NCBI GenBank assembly: GCA_051453625.1
Contig: JBOZIK010000001.1
Location: 256,321,151 to 256,378,082, forward strand
Direction of reading: 5' to 3'
Length of the DNA stretch: 56,932 bases
From: Welwitschia mirabilis
Taxonomy: Eukaryota; Gnetophyta; Gnetopsida; Welwitschiales
Shown: one piece after another, positions 12,488 to 24,839 of the stretch
Numbering within the stretch: position 1 is the first letter of the stretch
Layout of the letters: every line of letters starts with the position of its first letter
The notes under the pieces: generated by a model
The model's database searches: none
Told to the model about the DNA's origin: nothing
What the model saw: the letters and a program-made list of their open reading frames with translations, nothing else
Position numbers and translations under genes: made by a program

Positions 12488-15400
12488 TTTTTTTCTCTTC
12501 CTTCCAAAAGCTAGATTAAAAAAATTGACAAATTAACTTAAAAAAGGGATGAACTTTAGGCTATGACGAAAAAAGCTTTATGTTATACTTAGAAGAATTT
12601 AAAAGGCTCTACTCTTGAGGATTTTTACAATAACATCCTTCCGAATCCTTTAGTCATGATCTACCCTACTTTTGGATGTTCCAAGATCATTGTTATAACA
12701 TGCACATTGAGAAGTTAAGGACTTTATTTCTCTATGATTCTAACTAAACTAAAAGCTTTTATATTGAATATTATCAGTGTGTTATCCTTTATCTTTAAGA
12801 AAAGGTTTGCTACAATATGCATGTTTACGTAGGGAGATTTTGTAAACCTTTGTATAAAGTTTATTTGCATCAAAATGGATTTGAATTCTTATTATATTTC
12901 TCTATTTTTTAGTAGATGTGTACATCAAGGACAAGCATTAACAATAGCCTTCTTCAACTGAAATTCTTAAAGCTATTGAAAAACTCAAATGAAGAAGCAC
13001 TGCAATGTTGCTAAGTACTCTAGTCTCATACTAGTGCATCTTTGTTTGAATTTAGGAACCACATAAATCTTATTTCCTAACTAATGTTCAAACAAGGATA
13101 TATTGTCCTCAAAGCTACAAGATCTCATCAAATACTAAAAGAAAATGAATTTGCATAAGATCTTTATTCTACAAAAAGCAAGTATTTAGGCTTTAATATC
13201 GAAGAAAGTGTGAATGTGTCTTTGATTTGGATCTTTTTTTTTAACTCTCTTGTCATGTTATTTCTAGCATTGACAATCATCCTAATGAACTGAAATTGTT
13301 TTTTATTCATTTAAAAAATCCCCAAAAAAAAGAAACCATTTTATCTCCCAAATTTTATGTCTGTTTTAAGAAATTATTAATCCATAGAAATGTAAAGTCT
13401 CTTATGTGTTTGCATATATAGATATTCTTGATGTGTCGTACTTTAGGTTTAAATAATTATACCTTACTTTTTCTACAAGACCAAAAGTAGTGTACAACTA
13501 AAACTAAATGAGTTGGAGAATGGAACATTCAAAAGTTAAAGTTTTGATAATTCTTTTCCCTTTAAAAAAGACAAAGTGGATACTCAATTTTTTTATGTGA
13601 TCTATCAAAAAGCTATACCCTAAAAACCATGTGAAGAAACTAGTGATTGCAAATAAAGCTATCCTTTTTTTTTGGTGATAGCTCAAGGTGAAAAAAACAA
13701 AAACAATTGATACTAATTTCTTATAGTCCTAGTTTTTTTATTTCCCCCCTTTGCTTCTTGTAGAAACTTTTAGTGAATATAGAGAGATGTTGTTAGGTTT
13801 CAATGACAAAGTTTGTACTGGAGAAATACATAGATCAAGTAGTATGATTTCTTAAATATATTTTCATAATAGTCATTACAAAATTTGAGTCTAAAGAAAC
13901 ATGTTACCAGGATTTAATCAAGAGGAACAATTTTGAGTAGAAAACTAAATACCAAGTAAGAATCTGTAACTTTCAAGTGCTATCCAAGTAACCATGATGA
14001 GCTATTTAGATTTGTAAAAAATTTTATAAGAGACCAAGTGCAATGTTCTCATGATGAAATGGTGCTTCATAACATTTTGATGTGGCAAATTAGTAATCAA
14101 TCTTTATGAGCACAAATACACAAATTCCATAATTATAAGCATGAAATAGGTATGCGTTTGATTAATGACTACTTCATAGAACCTATATGTCAACATGGTT
14201 TTCAATTTTCAAGCTTGGAACATTATCTTTGATGTTTTTTAGTAATTAAAAAAAATAGATATATTTGGTCAATAGGCCTCTATAATGAAATTTTTAACAT
14301 AAGTCTACACATTTCACAAATGCAATATACATCTTTACAAGATAATAGAACAACATCATGATATAATATCGTTTTAATCTTCTTAAGCTATTTTGTCATG
14401 GAAGATTTACTTTTTCTCTACTTGTAATATTTTAAATTTTTAACAGACATGTCGAAAATAAGAAATAGGCGTGACTCGAGAGGTTTTAAGGAGCATGTAT
14501 GGATTGTTCATCTATGCTAATCAAAGGATGAAAAATTTAGCTAGGAATACCTTAGATGGTTAATGTATGAAGGTGTAAAATTTGCATGGATACTATATTA
14601 TTATTTAGAAGATTTTGTAAAATTTGCATGAATACTTTCTTAGTTCTTTACCTACTTTGATCTCAAATACTAAATTATTTATACTCATTTATGCTATATT
14701 ATGTGATTGTCCTATCATTGTATCTTTATCTTTAAGGGATGTAGACAGGGTTACATGTAATTATATATGCAGTTTTTGTTGTCCTTGATCATATGTTTTA
14801 TAGAATAAATCATTATATCAAGCCATGAGGTATATAAATTTTCTTTCTATAATTCATCATGTTAGAGTTATATTTTTTATCTTTTATTGATGTTTTTATT
14901 TTTGAATTTTAGTAATGAGAGTGCCATGTGTTTTTCTATGTTAGTTCCATATTAGCTTCTATATTTACGTTTTAGTGGACTCTCTAATTTTTTCCAAGGG
15001 AAAGTCATTATCATGAGTATCAAGATTCATAGTTTGGTAGCTTTACAATATGAGTCACATGTAGCAAATTTTACCTATTAAGATTTCATAATGAATATGC
15101 TTAGAATAGTGTTTTTCCCCCTCCTTTTCTCAAAAGGAAATAAAATAAGAAGTAAAAATAAATAGGTCATTTCACAATACACTAGGACAATATAAGAAGG
15201 TAATGATTTTAAGTTCTTTGCTCTTTTTTGTATTTTTCTTATAGTCTTCTACTTATATTCATTGTTTTCTTTTCTTCTAAGTTACCTTCTTCGAAACTGT
15301 ATTGCACATTAATGTGCTTTGCCTTACTTCTTTTTATATAGCATTCTTTAAGTAAACTAAAGCCTTAAATTTTATTGTCAATATAATTTTTTGACTTATA

Positions 15401-16084
15401 TCATCAAATTATTACTTTAGTTAGTTAACACAATAAATGCCTTATTTTCTTCCTTATAGGTTAGCTATAGTTGGAGAGCTTCTTAGTGCATGTAAACNNN
15501 NNNNNNNNNNNNNNNNNNNNNNNNNNNNNNNNNNNNNNNNNNNNNNNNNNNNNNNNNNNNNNNNNNNNNNNNNNNNNNNNNNNNNNNNNNNNNNNNNATG
15601 ATATTAGACAATATCTAAGCATATTTTAATGGTTCATGGCTAAAGGTTTATGACATTTAATGGGTCAATTTAATAATACCAATAGTAACCAATCTATCAT
15701 TAAGAGTGGTTTAGTACACATATTTAGAATTATCTAGAAGGACATTCTATTATAAGATACGAATCTAAATATCTCTAAATTGGCAATTATATATAAAACA
15801 TTTTAACTAATAAGTTATAAGATGTCTATATACACATAGAAAATATCATAACAAGGTATAATTTTATTAGCATTTTATTTGGTATGAATGTAAGTTACTA
15901 AAGGGTCGAAATATTAATAACTATACATTAATGATATATTAGAGAAAATCTAAATTAAGGATTCAAAATAGAGACCTACAGATTACCATTACTTTTACCA
16001 ATTACTCCATTAACTTATGTCTCTTTCCTCTTATAAAATATTATGGCTCCTTTGTTTTATATATGAAAATATTTACAAAATGAG
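12488..16084. other. AT-rich intergenic DNA, nothing recognised (includes a 100-N gap at 15498-15597)
   Basis: Open frames are at most about 60 codons and without domain resemblance. The 100-N run is a standard placeholder for a gap of unknown size. The bases flanking it do not match each other. Confidence 0.55.
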
Positions 16085-17250
16085 TGACTATTCACAAAAT
16101 GAGGATAGTGGGACCCAAGAACAGGACCGCTATCATGAGTCTTTAATTTCTATAGAACAACTAATTCAGCTGGGCAAATGTTGCGTGATGCGGGACCAAC
16201 GCATTGCCGGAGTCAAGCGAGGTCGCTGGAAGAAGCGCCCAAGCGGGACGGAGCAACGGGTTTGAGGGAGTAATACTAGCATATGCAGAAGGCGCACGAA
16301 GATGGTAGATGCCAAGCAGGCAGGTGGAGGGGTAGCAGCATGTCCAGGAAGTGTTTGCGGATGGGCATGGGAGAACCTATAAGAAGGCTAGCATTGATTA
16401 CGGAGGCAGGCCGGAGAGGTGAGCGAGGATCTAGTGGCCAGCGCAGGTCAAAGATAGGCAGTGTTTTATATGGACAAGTAGAACAGGACAGAAGAGCCAG
16501 GGCAAAGGAACCAACGCTAGGCGCAGGAAAGGACGCAGAGCATCTGGGCATCCTCAGTGGAAAAAACACCGCGTGGGAGCGTAGTCTAACAATAGATAGT
16601 ATGAGCGCGTGCGCAGGTGCAACAGGAGGCATTGAGACAGGAGGATGACTGCCAGAAGAACGCAGGCGCAGGGATAGTTGACACGGAAGGACGATGGAAT
16701 TGCAGGAGCAGATAGGAGAGTACAGGATCTGTTGGCAAAGTCCCATCGATAGGTGGTCAGAGAACAGGCGCTATTATGGAGAGCTTCAGTGAATGAGACT
16801 CGAGAGAATGCGGTCGTCTTGACAAGTCATTGATGGCTGGCGAAAAGGGCGAGAGAAGATCGGCGGAGAAGCTAGGCAGACGCAAGATGTTGTACGGCAA
16901 GGGCAGGTCATAGTGAGGATCTGTGCAGACGCAGGACGGGCATACTGAGGGCATATGTAATAGAGGGGAAATGGTTTTGGAACCCATATTTAACGACGAT
17001 GAATTTGTTATGAAATTTGCAAAGATTAAAGGACTGAAGAGGCCTTGAGAACACTGGGAGGGCGGTTGGTTAAGGTAGAGAATAATCAATACAAAGGAGA
17101 ACACCTTAGCAAAGCCCACAAAGGATAGAAAGTAACCGTCATAATAATCGATACAAAGGAGAACACCTGAGCAGATCCCACAAAGGATAGAAAGTAACCG
17201 CACCCCCCCCCTTCCCCCTTCCCCGCGGATGGTTTCTAGCACTTAGAAAC
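16085..17250 (+). other. GC-rich, purine-rich island of unknown origin
   Basis: Composition changes sharply at about 16,110 from roughly 70% AT to a GA-rich, CpG-containing sequence, and reverts after the C-run at 17203-17220. The plus strand is rich in AGG, GCA and GGA. Overlapping open frames exist (16017-16265 and 16283-16648 on plus; 16276-16746 and 16757-17242 on minus), but they probably reflect the few stops in GC-rich DNA; none resembles a known protein. A 58-bp unit is duplicated near its right end. It retains CpGs, so it is younger or less methylated than its surroundings. It could be the leader of a transposon, like the GC-rich leader at 54.5 kb, or a captured gene fragment. Confidence 0.5.
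17081..17200 (+). repeat. 58-bp unit in two tandem copies, 62-bp period
   Basis: The first copy occupies 17081-17138 and the second 17143-17200. Both contain TACAAAGGAGAACACCT and end ACAAAGGATAGAAAGTAACCG, with only a few differences. The C-run follows directly. Confidence 0.9.
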
Positions 17251-20200
17251 TAATGAGAGCAGAGAACTAACATCTTTAGAAGAACTTTTTATAGTGAAGC
17301 TTTAAAAATTTGTAATTTGCCTGAAGACTTGAAGCTTCATACTCTCATAAGAATTTCTAATTTCTAGTTCATGATTTTTTTTGGAAGAGGACATTGGTTT
17401 TATCAAATTTTGTGCCAGAGAAGATGTTCTTGAGGTTAAGCAACAATTTACTATGATGATATTACACTTTTCAATAATTTATTATAAAACATATTGTATT
17501 CTAAAATTTTTTATTTAGTTGAAGGAGTTGTCTTTTGAAAAGGTTCTGGTTAATTATTTATGCTTACTTGGAGTTTGATTTTAAAACAGCTAGTCCAATT
17601 CAGCATTTGTTCATCAAATGATCCTTGCAATTCATCCTATTTTAAAGTAGAAATGAAGAACCTAGCATTTTACATAGACTTCTTATGGCATTTTAGAAGT
17701 ATTATTTTGAATCATGTGTGCATGAATAACCCCTACTCTTTTGCTATAGTTTATTTGATAGTATTGTTAGGAATCTAGTAAAGAAAGCATGTGGTATTTC
17801 TTATTAAGGGGCATCTCAATTTAGGACTTAATGTAAATTAGTAGAATTAAAAAGGAGGTTTTTTATAATGAAATGTTAACTAGCCAATGTACTGAAAACA
17901 TTAAAAAGAAAAGTTTCTTATAGAAATTAACCAAATACAAGAATAGATGGGGATACCAGTGTGAAAGTGTAGATCATTTGTTATATTGAAATATGACTTT
18001 CTCAATAGGATATTAATATTTTGAATTAATTTTCATAAGACTAAGAGATAAAAGGAGTTGTCTTTACCATGGCTAAAAATAAGACTCTAAGGACAGATGA
18101 GTTCCTAGATAAATTTTTCATCTTCTTTTGGCAGAATGTTGTGAATATGGTTTTTTAATTCTTGTGACCAAACAAAATATTAAAGAATTTTAACATCACA
18201 TGAAAAAATCTTCTTCTAAAAATACATTGTGCTTCTTAGACTTACTCTTAACGGCATAATAGTTTACATTAACAATTACAAACTTTAACCAAATGCAATA
18301 AAAGTAATTTTGAAACATTATAATAAATGAATGTTTTTTGCTTGTGTTTTAAATAATGATGTGGTACAGAAGTTCTCTCTTTTCTACCAATAAATTACAA
18401 TGTTCTTAAAATTCTAAATGAGATGAGGGGCTTAGGAGAGGAAGAAACATTAATTATTGATCTTGTAACAAAATAGAGCATATTCCATATGTTGCAGAGA
18501 TTTGATGAAATAAAACAAATATATTAGTTACAGAGAAATATGGGGCAAATGAATACTCAACAAAGAGGATCTTCTAGTGCATCCTCTAATATTAGCATAT
18601 TATAGAAGATTCTTTGAGCATGATTATAGCTTTTAGATATTATTGAATCATATGAGTGGATTATAGACTGAAGATGTTCGTAGCACATGGTATGAAATTC
18701 ATCTTTGTTTGTTTCTTTCAAGAAATATGATGTAGGACTAGTACATGTTAGTGATAAGAAAATAGTTTCTATAATGGGTATTAATACAGTTTGGATTTAG
18801 AATGTTTATTATTTTTCTATTAATATTGTTAAAAGAGATCTTGCCCTAAGATTGGCTGATTCACTTCTTTAAATTCAATAGATGGTAAATGAAGGTTTTT
18901 AATTTTCATTTAAGTGAACCTATTCATTTTCATATTTCTTTCATTGCTCAAGTACTACTTAACAGACAGTTCCTTATGTCGTCCTTGTGGTAAAGATATT
19001 TCTGTAGAAACCATTTCCAAAGTGTTTTGGTGTCCTTTCTACTACCATTTCAATTCACCATGAAGAGTTCATCTATGCTTTTTTGATTTCTTACTGAAAG
19101 CTATATTTAAAGGAAATGCATTATTTAGTTAAATCTTGAGAGGAGATCCTAGATTATTGATTTTTAGCCAAGTGTTCTTCTGACGTCTTTAGCTTGATGA
19201 CCTTTATTTAGGAAAATATAAATGGTCTTCAAAATGTTTTCATACAAAATGTAGTAAATGTAAGAACCTATAGAGCTCCTAAGATATTTTTCTATTTTCA
19301 AAGTCAATAATCATCCAAGTGCAAATTATGGTAATTATTGAGCTAGTTTGAGCTTTGTTTCTAGGATTTAGATAGTTCATATTTTTCAAAAGAGAATGAA
19401 TGATATTAAAATTTCTACATCCTAGAATTCAAGAGGAAAGAATGACATCCTAATTGAAACAGGTTGTCTTCTAAATATAATGTTATTAAAATACTATAGA
19501 AATACCTGTGTCAATATCTCAAGATATGACATTTAACTTTGGCATCTTCAAACATCCACCATTAAGGCCCTAATTCATATCTTCTTTTAAGTCATCAATA
19601 GCATAGGATTATGCCTTACAAGATGTGACTCAACAAAAATTTATTGCCATTTCTACTGCATCTAAGCTTTAACATCTTAGACTTATGGCATTTGTTTTGA
19701 GAACACCCTAAACAAATCCATAATATATTCTTTAGCTTTTCCATTCTTCTGCTTCCAAAGTGTAAGCATTTAACATTAGTGATTTACATAAAATCTACCA
19801 AAAATTTGAAGAAAAACCACAAAGAAAAAAATTTAAGCTAACTCTTAAAACTCCATAAAATTATGTTTAAGGCTTTTTTTTAAAAATATATTTACCAATA
19901 CTTCTGTATGCCTGATATAAAGTGCTTGGCTTTGCTAGACCTTACATCCAAGTTCTATAATTTACTTTGGTTATCATTCATTTCTTTCAAATTGGAAAAG
20001 AAATACTAACAGGCTCTCTCTTTTTTATTACGCACTTACACTTTTATCTTTTTTTTGTTACTATTGGCATAGCAATAGATGAAAGGAGAAAGCAAAGATG
20101 TCTTTAAGAGAAGAGAAATTAAAAAGCATATTTCTCATATTATTATGATTTATGAAAGAAGCCACATAAAAAGGCACATGGACATATATCATATTTTAGA

Positions 20201-20604
20201 GAATAAAGGAACACATAACCAAAACACAAGGAAGTAGAGCAATTAGAAAACTTCACATCCTCATTATTCCTAGAATAAACACACAGAGAAATGTGTATTA
20301 GTAGAGCTAATTGCAGATAAAAACTTCATGTGAAGTAATTGCAATTATTGCATCTGTAGTTACAGCCATCAAAATTGTAGGTGCATCCATCACTCTCACC
20401 AGCAATAACCTCGCTCTCATTATAAAAGCTACACATTCGGCAAATATTCCTTTTAAAACTTGAAATTATTAAAAAAACCCAACTTCTAATGGCAAATCTT
20501 TACAATGATTTATATATTCAACTTCTAACGAAAAGTCCTAAAGTAGAAAAGGAAATATAAATGTTTATGGCATGTCTGACGTAGATGAAGAGAATAACAA
20601 TGCT
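17251..20604. other. AT-rich sequence without a recognised gene
   Basis: The longest open frame is 72 codons (17560-17778, plus) and lacks domain features. Base composition around 17,250-17,560 suggests a short formerly coding stretch, but no family is recognised. It is probably decayed mobile DNA. Confidence 0.5.
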
Positions 20605-21087
20605 ACAATGCTCCTTTCATTTTAGCAGGCGTCCAGAAAACTCTTGCACATATCAATCATAAAAATTTTTCAGAACAAAAAGTGCATGTTAAAGAATGTC
20701 ATTATAGGGAAACGCTTTTAGCAAATCAATGTCTTTTCAAAATGTCAATTAAACAAGCTACACTAAAAGCAGGTCAAAGAACTCATTGACAAAGCTTTAA
20801 AAGATAACAAATGGTGCAAAAAAAAAGGTTGGTTCAAAATTTCTAGTAAAAAAAGTAGAGTTCTTTAATAAGGAATCAGTTCAGAGATGAAATGTATGTG
20901 AGCAAAGCATTGAGGAATAGTGCCTTTTGAGTGGGAGCGGTGGGATGAAAAATGATTTAAGATTTGCGTTGGTGTTTAAATTTTGATTGATGTGTCATAG
21001 GACAATGAATGCATGGACCATAAGAGTAGGGAACCATGGTTCATACATAATCCATGAGTTGGACAAGTTTCATTTATTGTTCGTTAA
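20605..21087 (+). repeat. Unclassified repeat, block X, direct copy B
   Basis: Same sequence as the reverse complement of 11985-12487. Here it passes directly into block Y at ...TTAAGGCCC|TATTAGC, with no spacer. Confidence 0.8.
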
Positions 21088-22160
21088 GGCCCTATTAGCT
21101 CTTCCAATCTTTCTCTCCCTTTATGAATTTCTTTATAAAATAGAGAATACCCCTTTTAAAAAAATCATCCACTACACTTCCTTTCAATTAGCTTACTTTA
21201 GGACACCTTTCGCTTGAGCTCCAACTTAGTTAAAAGCTTAGTTTGAAAGTTAAGATGATGTATTTTATCTTGTAGACCCCCTAAACGTTGTATTCAACAG
21301 AATTGGTGAGACTATTGCATTTTATTGCATGAATATGATTACCTCCTTTCCCTTGACTAAATGATCAAGGTGGATTTTTATAGGTGTAAAATAAAATACA
21401 TATTATAAAGCAAACCATGGTAATATTTAATTCTAAATGTTGTTTTTACCTTGTAGATTTTCTATATTTATGAGGAATTGATAGTTGTAGTTGAATTGTA
21501 CATAGTATCACCAAGTCATTGGCCAAAAAGCCATCCATAAAGATTAATTCACAAGGTCCATAGTAATAGTTGAAACACCCAAACCCACATTATTGGAAAT
21601 CTTTACAAGCAAAGGCTTCATAATTGATATTGCCAGCTATGATATGTTCCTCAATGTCTTCAAAATTAAAGCTAGCAAAGATAGAGTTCCAAATGAATTT
21701 TCACAAATCAAATGAAGTCCAAAGAAGAAAGTATTAGTTCCCTCGCAACACATCAGCTTAAATAAATGATACCCATTTATTCTCCATCTAAGTGCTATTA
21801 GTAGCATACATTAAAGTTCTACCTAGTTTATCGTTGTATAATTCCCAGATGTCCTCTCCCACCTTCGTGAATCGAGGGTACCATCTCCTAAGCTAAAGGG
21901 GTTTATCTTATGCCCACGTAAATTCCATAGACTTGGCTAGGAATACAACCTAAGCATGCCCCTCTTCTTTGTATACCACATTTTGTCATGTATTTCCATT
22001 TTAATAGCCACCAATGAATTTGCTTCCTCTTCTTCCAAGGCATTTGGGCTTTAATGCAATTCTCCCATGCATATAGCATTTTTAGGCACCCAAAACTGTC
22101 CCAACTATTATTGTTAGAAAAATTGAAAATACAAATAATATCATTTTTGAATATACAACA
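21088..22160 (+). repeat. Unclassified repeat, block Y, copy B
   Basis: Ungapped counterpart of 10278-11966, in the same orientation, starting at the same TATTAGC junction and ending near AAATATAC. It lacks the inverted X block that follows Y in copy A; instead a GC-rich island starts within about 40 bp. Landmarks shared with copy A include the CCTCTTCTTCCAAGGCATTT stretch near its right end. Confidence 0.8.
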
Positions 22161-22189
22161 TCGGTGATGAGCAGGACCTAAATGTAATG

Positions 22190-22954
22190 GGAAACAGGTT
22201 CCTTTTCTGAGCTCGGGCTCGGTACATAATTCTTAACAATGGCGGAGGGTCCATTGTCTTCTCCTGGGAGTTCGAGCTTTGGGATTCTTTTCGTCGAGAA
22301 TTCCTTTAGAGGAATATTTCCGTCTGACACACTCACGGGGCAGACTGAGTTGCCTGACCAGCTCGTGTCCTCCAGAGCTCCGCGAGGGGAACGCCATCCC
22401 TCTCATCTTCAAAGTCCGAAACACTTGGTATTGGCTATGCCCGCGCTGCAGCGTGAGTGGGAAGAGCACGCCCCCTCTGGCCGGCATCCTTAATCAGTAG
22501 ACAAATCAAACACCTGAAAGCACTGCTTTCCTTAGTTATTGAATTGGATTTTCTTTTCCATGTGACGGTCTTTCCACTCCATTTCTGCAGAAAACCTTCT
22601 AGATTTACAGAAGGGTTTGCTTTTAACGTATCTAGGGTTTCATCCGATGGTAGTAGATTGCCCCACCTCCAAAGCTCGCCATTGCTTCTGAATTTTTCAC
22701 AGGTCACCGGTTCAAACTAAGAGTGAAGGCTCATTTCCTCCTTCAAACTCGTCGCCATCCAAGTTTCTGCAAGAATTCTCCTCACTAACCGTCAAACATT
22801 CCAAATTTTGTTCTTGAAAACAAAGGGTATTCCTTGACTTGCACAACAGCGTATATGTAAAAGCCCTTAGAACGACGTCCTGTTTGTTACCTGTGAGATT
22901 GTTACTCCGCTTGGGAGAGAGAAGTTGCTCTCCGGCATTCCCGGACACTGAACT
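22190..22954. other. GC-rich, gene-like island, orientation undecided
   Basis: Composition rises to near 50% GC with intact CpGs, unlike the flanking repeats. On plus, an ATG at 22239 has a strong plant start context (AACAATGGCG) and opens 84 codons, with a possible splice donor GTGAGT near 22452. On minus, a frame from 22487 to 22233 begins MPARGGVLFPLTLQRGHSQY and is Arg/Ser-rich and poor in acidic residues, like an organelle-targeting peptide. On minus there is also a 78-codon frame (22948-22712) and a telo-box AAACCCTA at 22633-22640, common near starts of plant housekeeping genes. No protein is recognised. It may be the promoter and first exon of a gene broken by the adjacent repeat. Both readings remain open. 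Confidence 0.35.
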
Positions 22955-23125
22955 GAAAAACTAAATGTCGTCATTCTAATAAAAGAGTAGTGAGGTCATC
23001 ACCTTAGGGTTGTGAGTTCAATCCTTTAAAGGTAGGGAATCCTTTAAAAGGTCTTTCAATTAAAAGATTAAATGTTGAGTTGACTTTTTATTAAAATATA
23101 ACATCAGGAACGAAAAACTAAATGT
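22955..23125 (+). mobile_element. Short SINE-like insert flanked by 14-bp direct repeats
   Basis: GAAAAACTAAATGT occurs at 22955-22968 and again at 23112-23125. The 143 bp between carries an A-box-like AGAGTAGTGAGG (22984-22995) and a B-box-like TGAGTTCAATCC (23013-23024), the layout of a tRNA-derived SINE with a target-site duplication. A caution: sequence just after the right repeat (TGAGTTGATTTTTTATT) resembles sequence inside the insert (TGAGTTGACTTTTTATT), so a local tandem duplication could produce part of the pattern. Confidence 0.45.
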
Positions 23126-23328
23126 TGAGTTGATTTTTTATTGAAGTAAGACCGTTAAAGCGAAAAGATGTCAATAACTTCGGATACAATGGAATAAGTA
23201 ACAGCCATAAAGTGCCTCATTTCAGTTACCCATGAAGGCAATGTAAGGAAAAAAAAGAAAAACCAGCAAAGTTGGGGAAAAAAACCACACAAAACAATTA
23301 AAAAAACACCGCCACTAACAACAGTATA

Positions 23329-23448
23329 CAGAGTTTCATATAATAACTTGAAACAGGCTAAATAAAGAACTGAAAATGAAGCAGTTAACAGCGTTTCACA
23401 TAATAACTTAAAGCAGACTAAATAAAGAATGGAAAATGAAGTAGTTAA
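23329..23448 (+). repeat. 60-bp tandem duplication
   Basis: Two adjacent 60-bp copies, 23329-23388 and 23389-23448, share TAATAACTT, CTAAATAAAGAA and GAAAATGAAG, with about seven differences. Confidence 0.85.
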
Positions 23449-24249
23449 CTAATTGAGTTGGCCTTCTGGCCAAAGTCCCATTGCACTTAGAATTCACATC
23501 TCCGATAGAAAGTCTATTCAGGCAAAGACTATCTTTTGAGAAGCCAAACCAAAAGAGTCACCTTTAGGCTTACTTTTGGCCTACACTTTATGATGCATCA
23601 AGGGCTTGGCCACAGTGGAACCAACTTTCAGTATTTCTTAGGACATCATTCCGAAGACAAGCTTTGTTGCTATTCATTTGATTGTTTTACGAATATAGAT
23701 GTTATTTCATTCTGTTTTGTTGACAAACTTTATCTGAGACCCTCTAATTGTTAAGCACAATAGTGGGACGTAGGTTGGCTATGATTGAAAGACGATGAGT
23801 TAGGTTGACTTCAAATGACATGAGAAATAAGGTTCATCTCCAAGAGGTATCTTGTTAGGGTTAACAAAATTTGTCTGGAACATAGCCTCACCACCTCTCA
23901 TTTTGAGGGTCTAGTGCATTTCGTTTATGATCCACCTGATTCTACACATGAAAGTTTGTTAGAGCATTAGGGAGCTTGAACCCAAGTTTTTCAAGTTCGC
24001 ATTTCTGGGCTGTCCCTGGCCTCTGCCTCAAGAACCCTTAAGAGGGTTTCTTCCTCTCTGCATGCCACAACCCCTGACATTTTGATGCCTATGACTATGT
24101 AGCTTGCTAACAGCTTTCTTAAGAGGAACACCAACACTAGCAAGCTTTCTTAAGAGGAACACCAACACTAGAGCACAGCCTAAATACCAATAATCCATGT
24201 TGCTCAAAAGGTTTTGGGCTTTCATAAAGACCTTTTCAATCTAAATGTG
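23449..24249. other. Stretch of moderate GC with no recognised gene
   Basis: Composition is less AT-rich than the rest, but frames are short (72 codons on plus at 23536-23754; 65 on minus at 24028-24225) and match nothing I know. It may be the 3' part of the minus-strand LINE or a decayed gene. Confidence 0.35.
24112..24171 (+). repeat. 29-bp sequence duplicated in tandem (31-bp period)
   Basis: AGCTTTCTTAAGAGGAACAC and the nine bases after it occur at 24112-24140 and 24143-24171 without a difference. An identical pair suggests recent slippage. Confidence 0.9.
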
Positions 24250-24803
24250 AGACTGCATTCAAATATCATGAACAAGCATATCCAAACTATCATAAAAAGT
24301 ATAAAGCTCTTATTTAAAAAGAGCATTGCATCTTACAATCTAGATGTCAAAAATAACATTAGTAACTAAGAAACAATTGGTTCCTTTTAGAGACAAATTA
24401 GAAATCATAAGGTCAGAGATACCTATAATCCTAGCAACCCACTTCTAGCCTGATTTACCCTAGTGATAATCATAGAAGAGATGGATGACCAATTCAAGCT
24501 TATTACAAAAAAATGCAGGTATGCTCCCTATTATCTAAAAAATTTAAACTTCTTGTGAGTAGGAAGGCCATTTGAACTATCAACCATAAGTAAATTTTTT
24601 ATTTTTCCCAAGAGATAACTCTTCTAAAGCAATTTAAAATATCTTTTCAATAATTAACATCATAAGCATAACACCATCCTCTATTTAGTTTATGAACAAT
24701 AATTACTCTAAATGAAGCCTTTTTTATATTTTCTAGAGTAATATCCTTAATGTTTTAATGGTATTGGACTATAATAAACCTCCAAAATCATTAGTATAAC
24801 TAG

Positions 24804-24836
24804 CTTCTTCTTCTTCTTCTTCTTCTTCTTCTTCTT
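24804..24836 (+). repeat. (CTT)11 microsatellite
   Basis: Eleven uninterrupted CTT units. On the minus strand it falls just after the C-terminal LINE frame, where GAA/AGA repeats would encode an arginine run. Confidence 0.95.
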
Positions 24837-24839
24837 GTT

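Noticed and set aside
16276-16746. 156-codon minus-strand frame in the GC-rich island as a gene
   Set aside because: Overlapping frames on both strands are expected in GC-rich DNA, and the translation has no recognisable domain.
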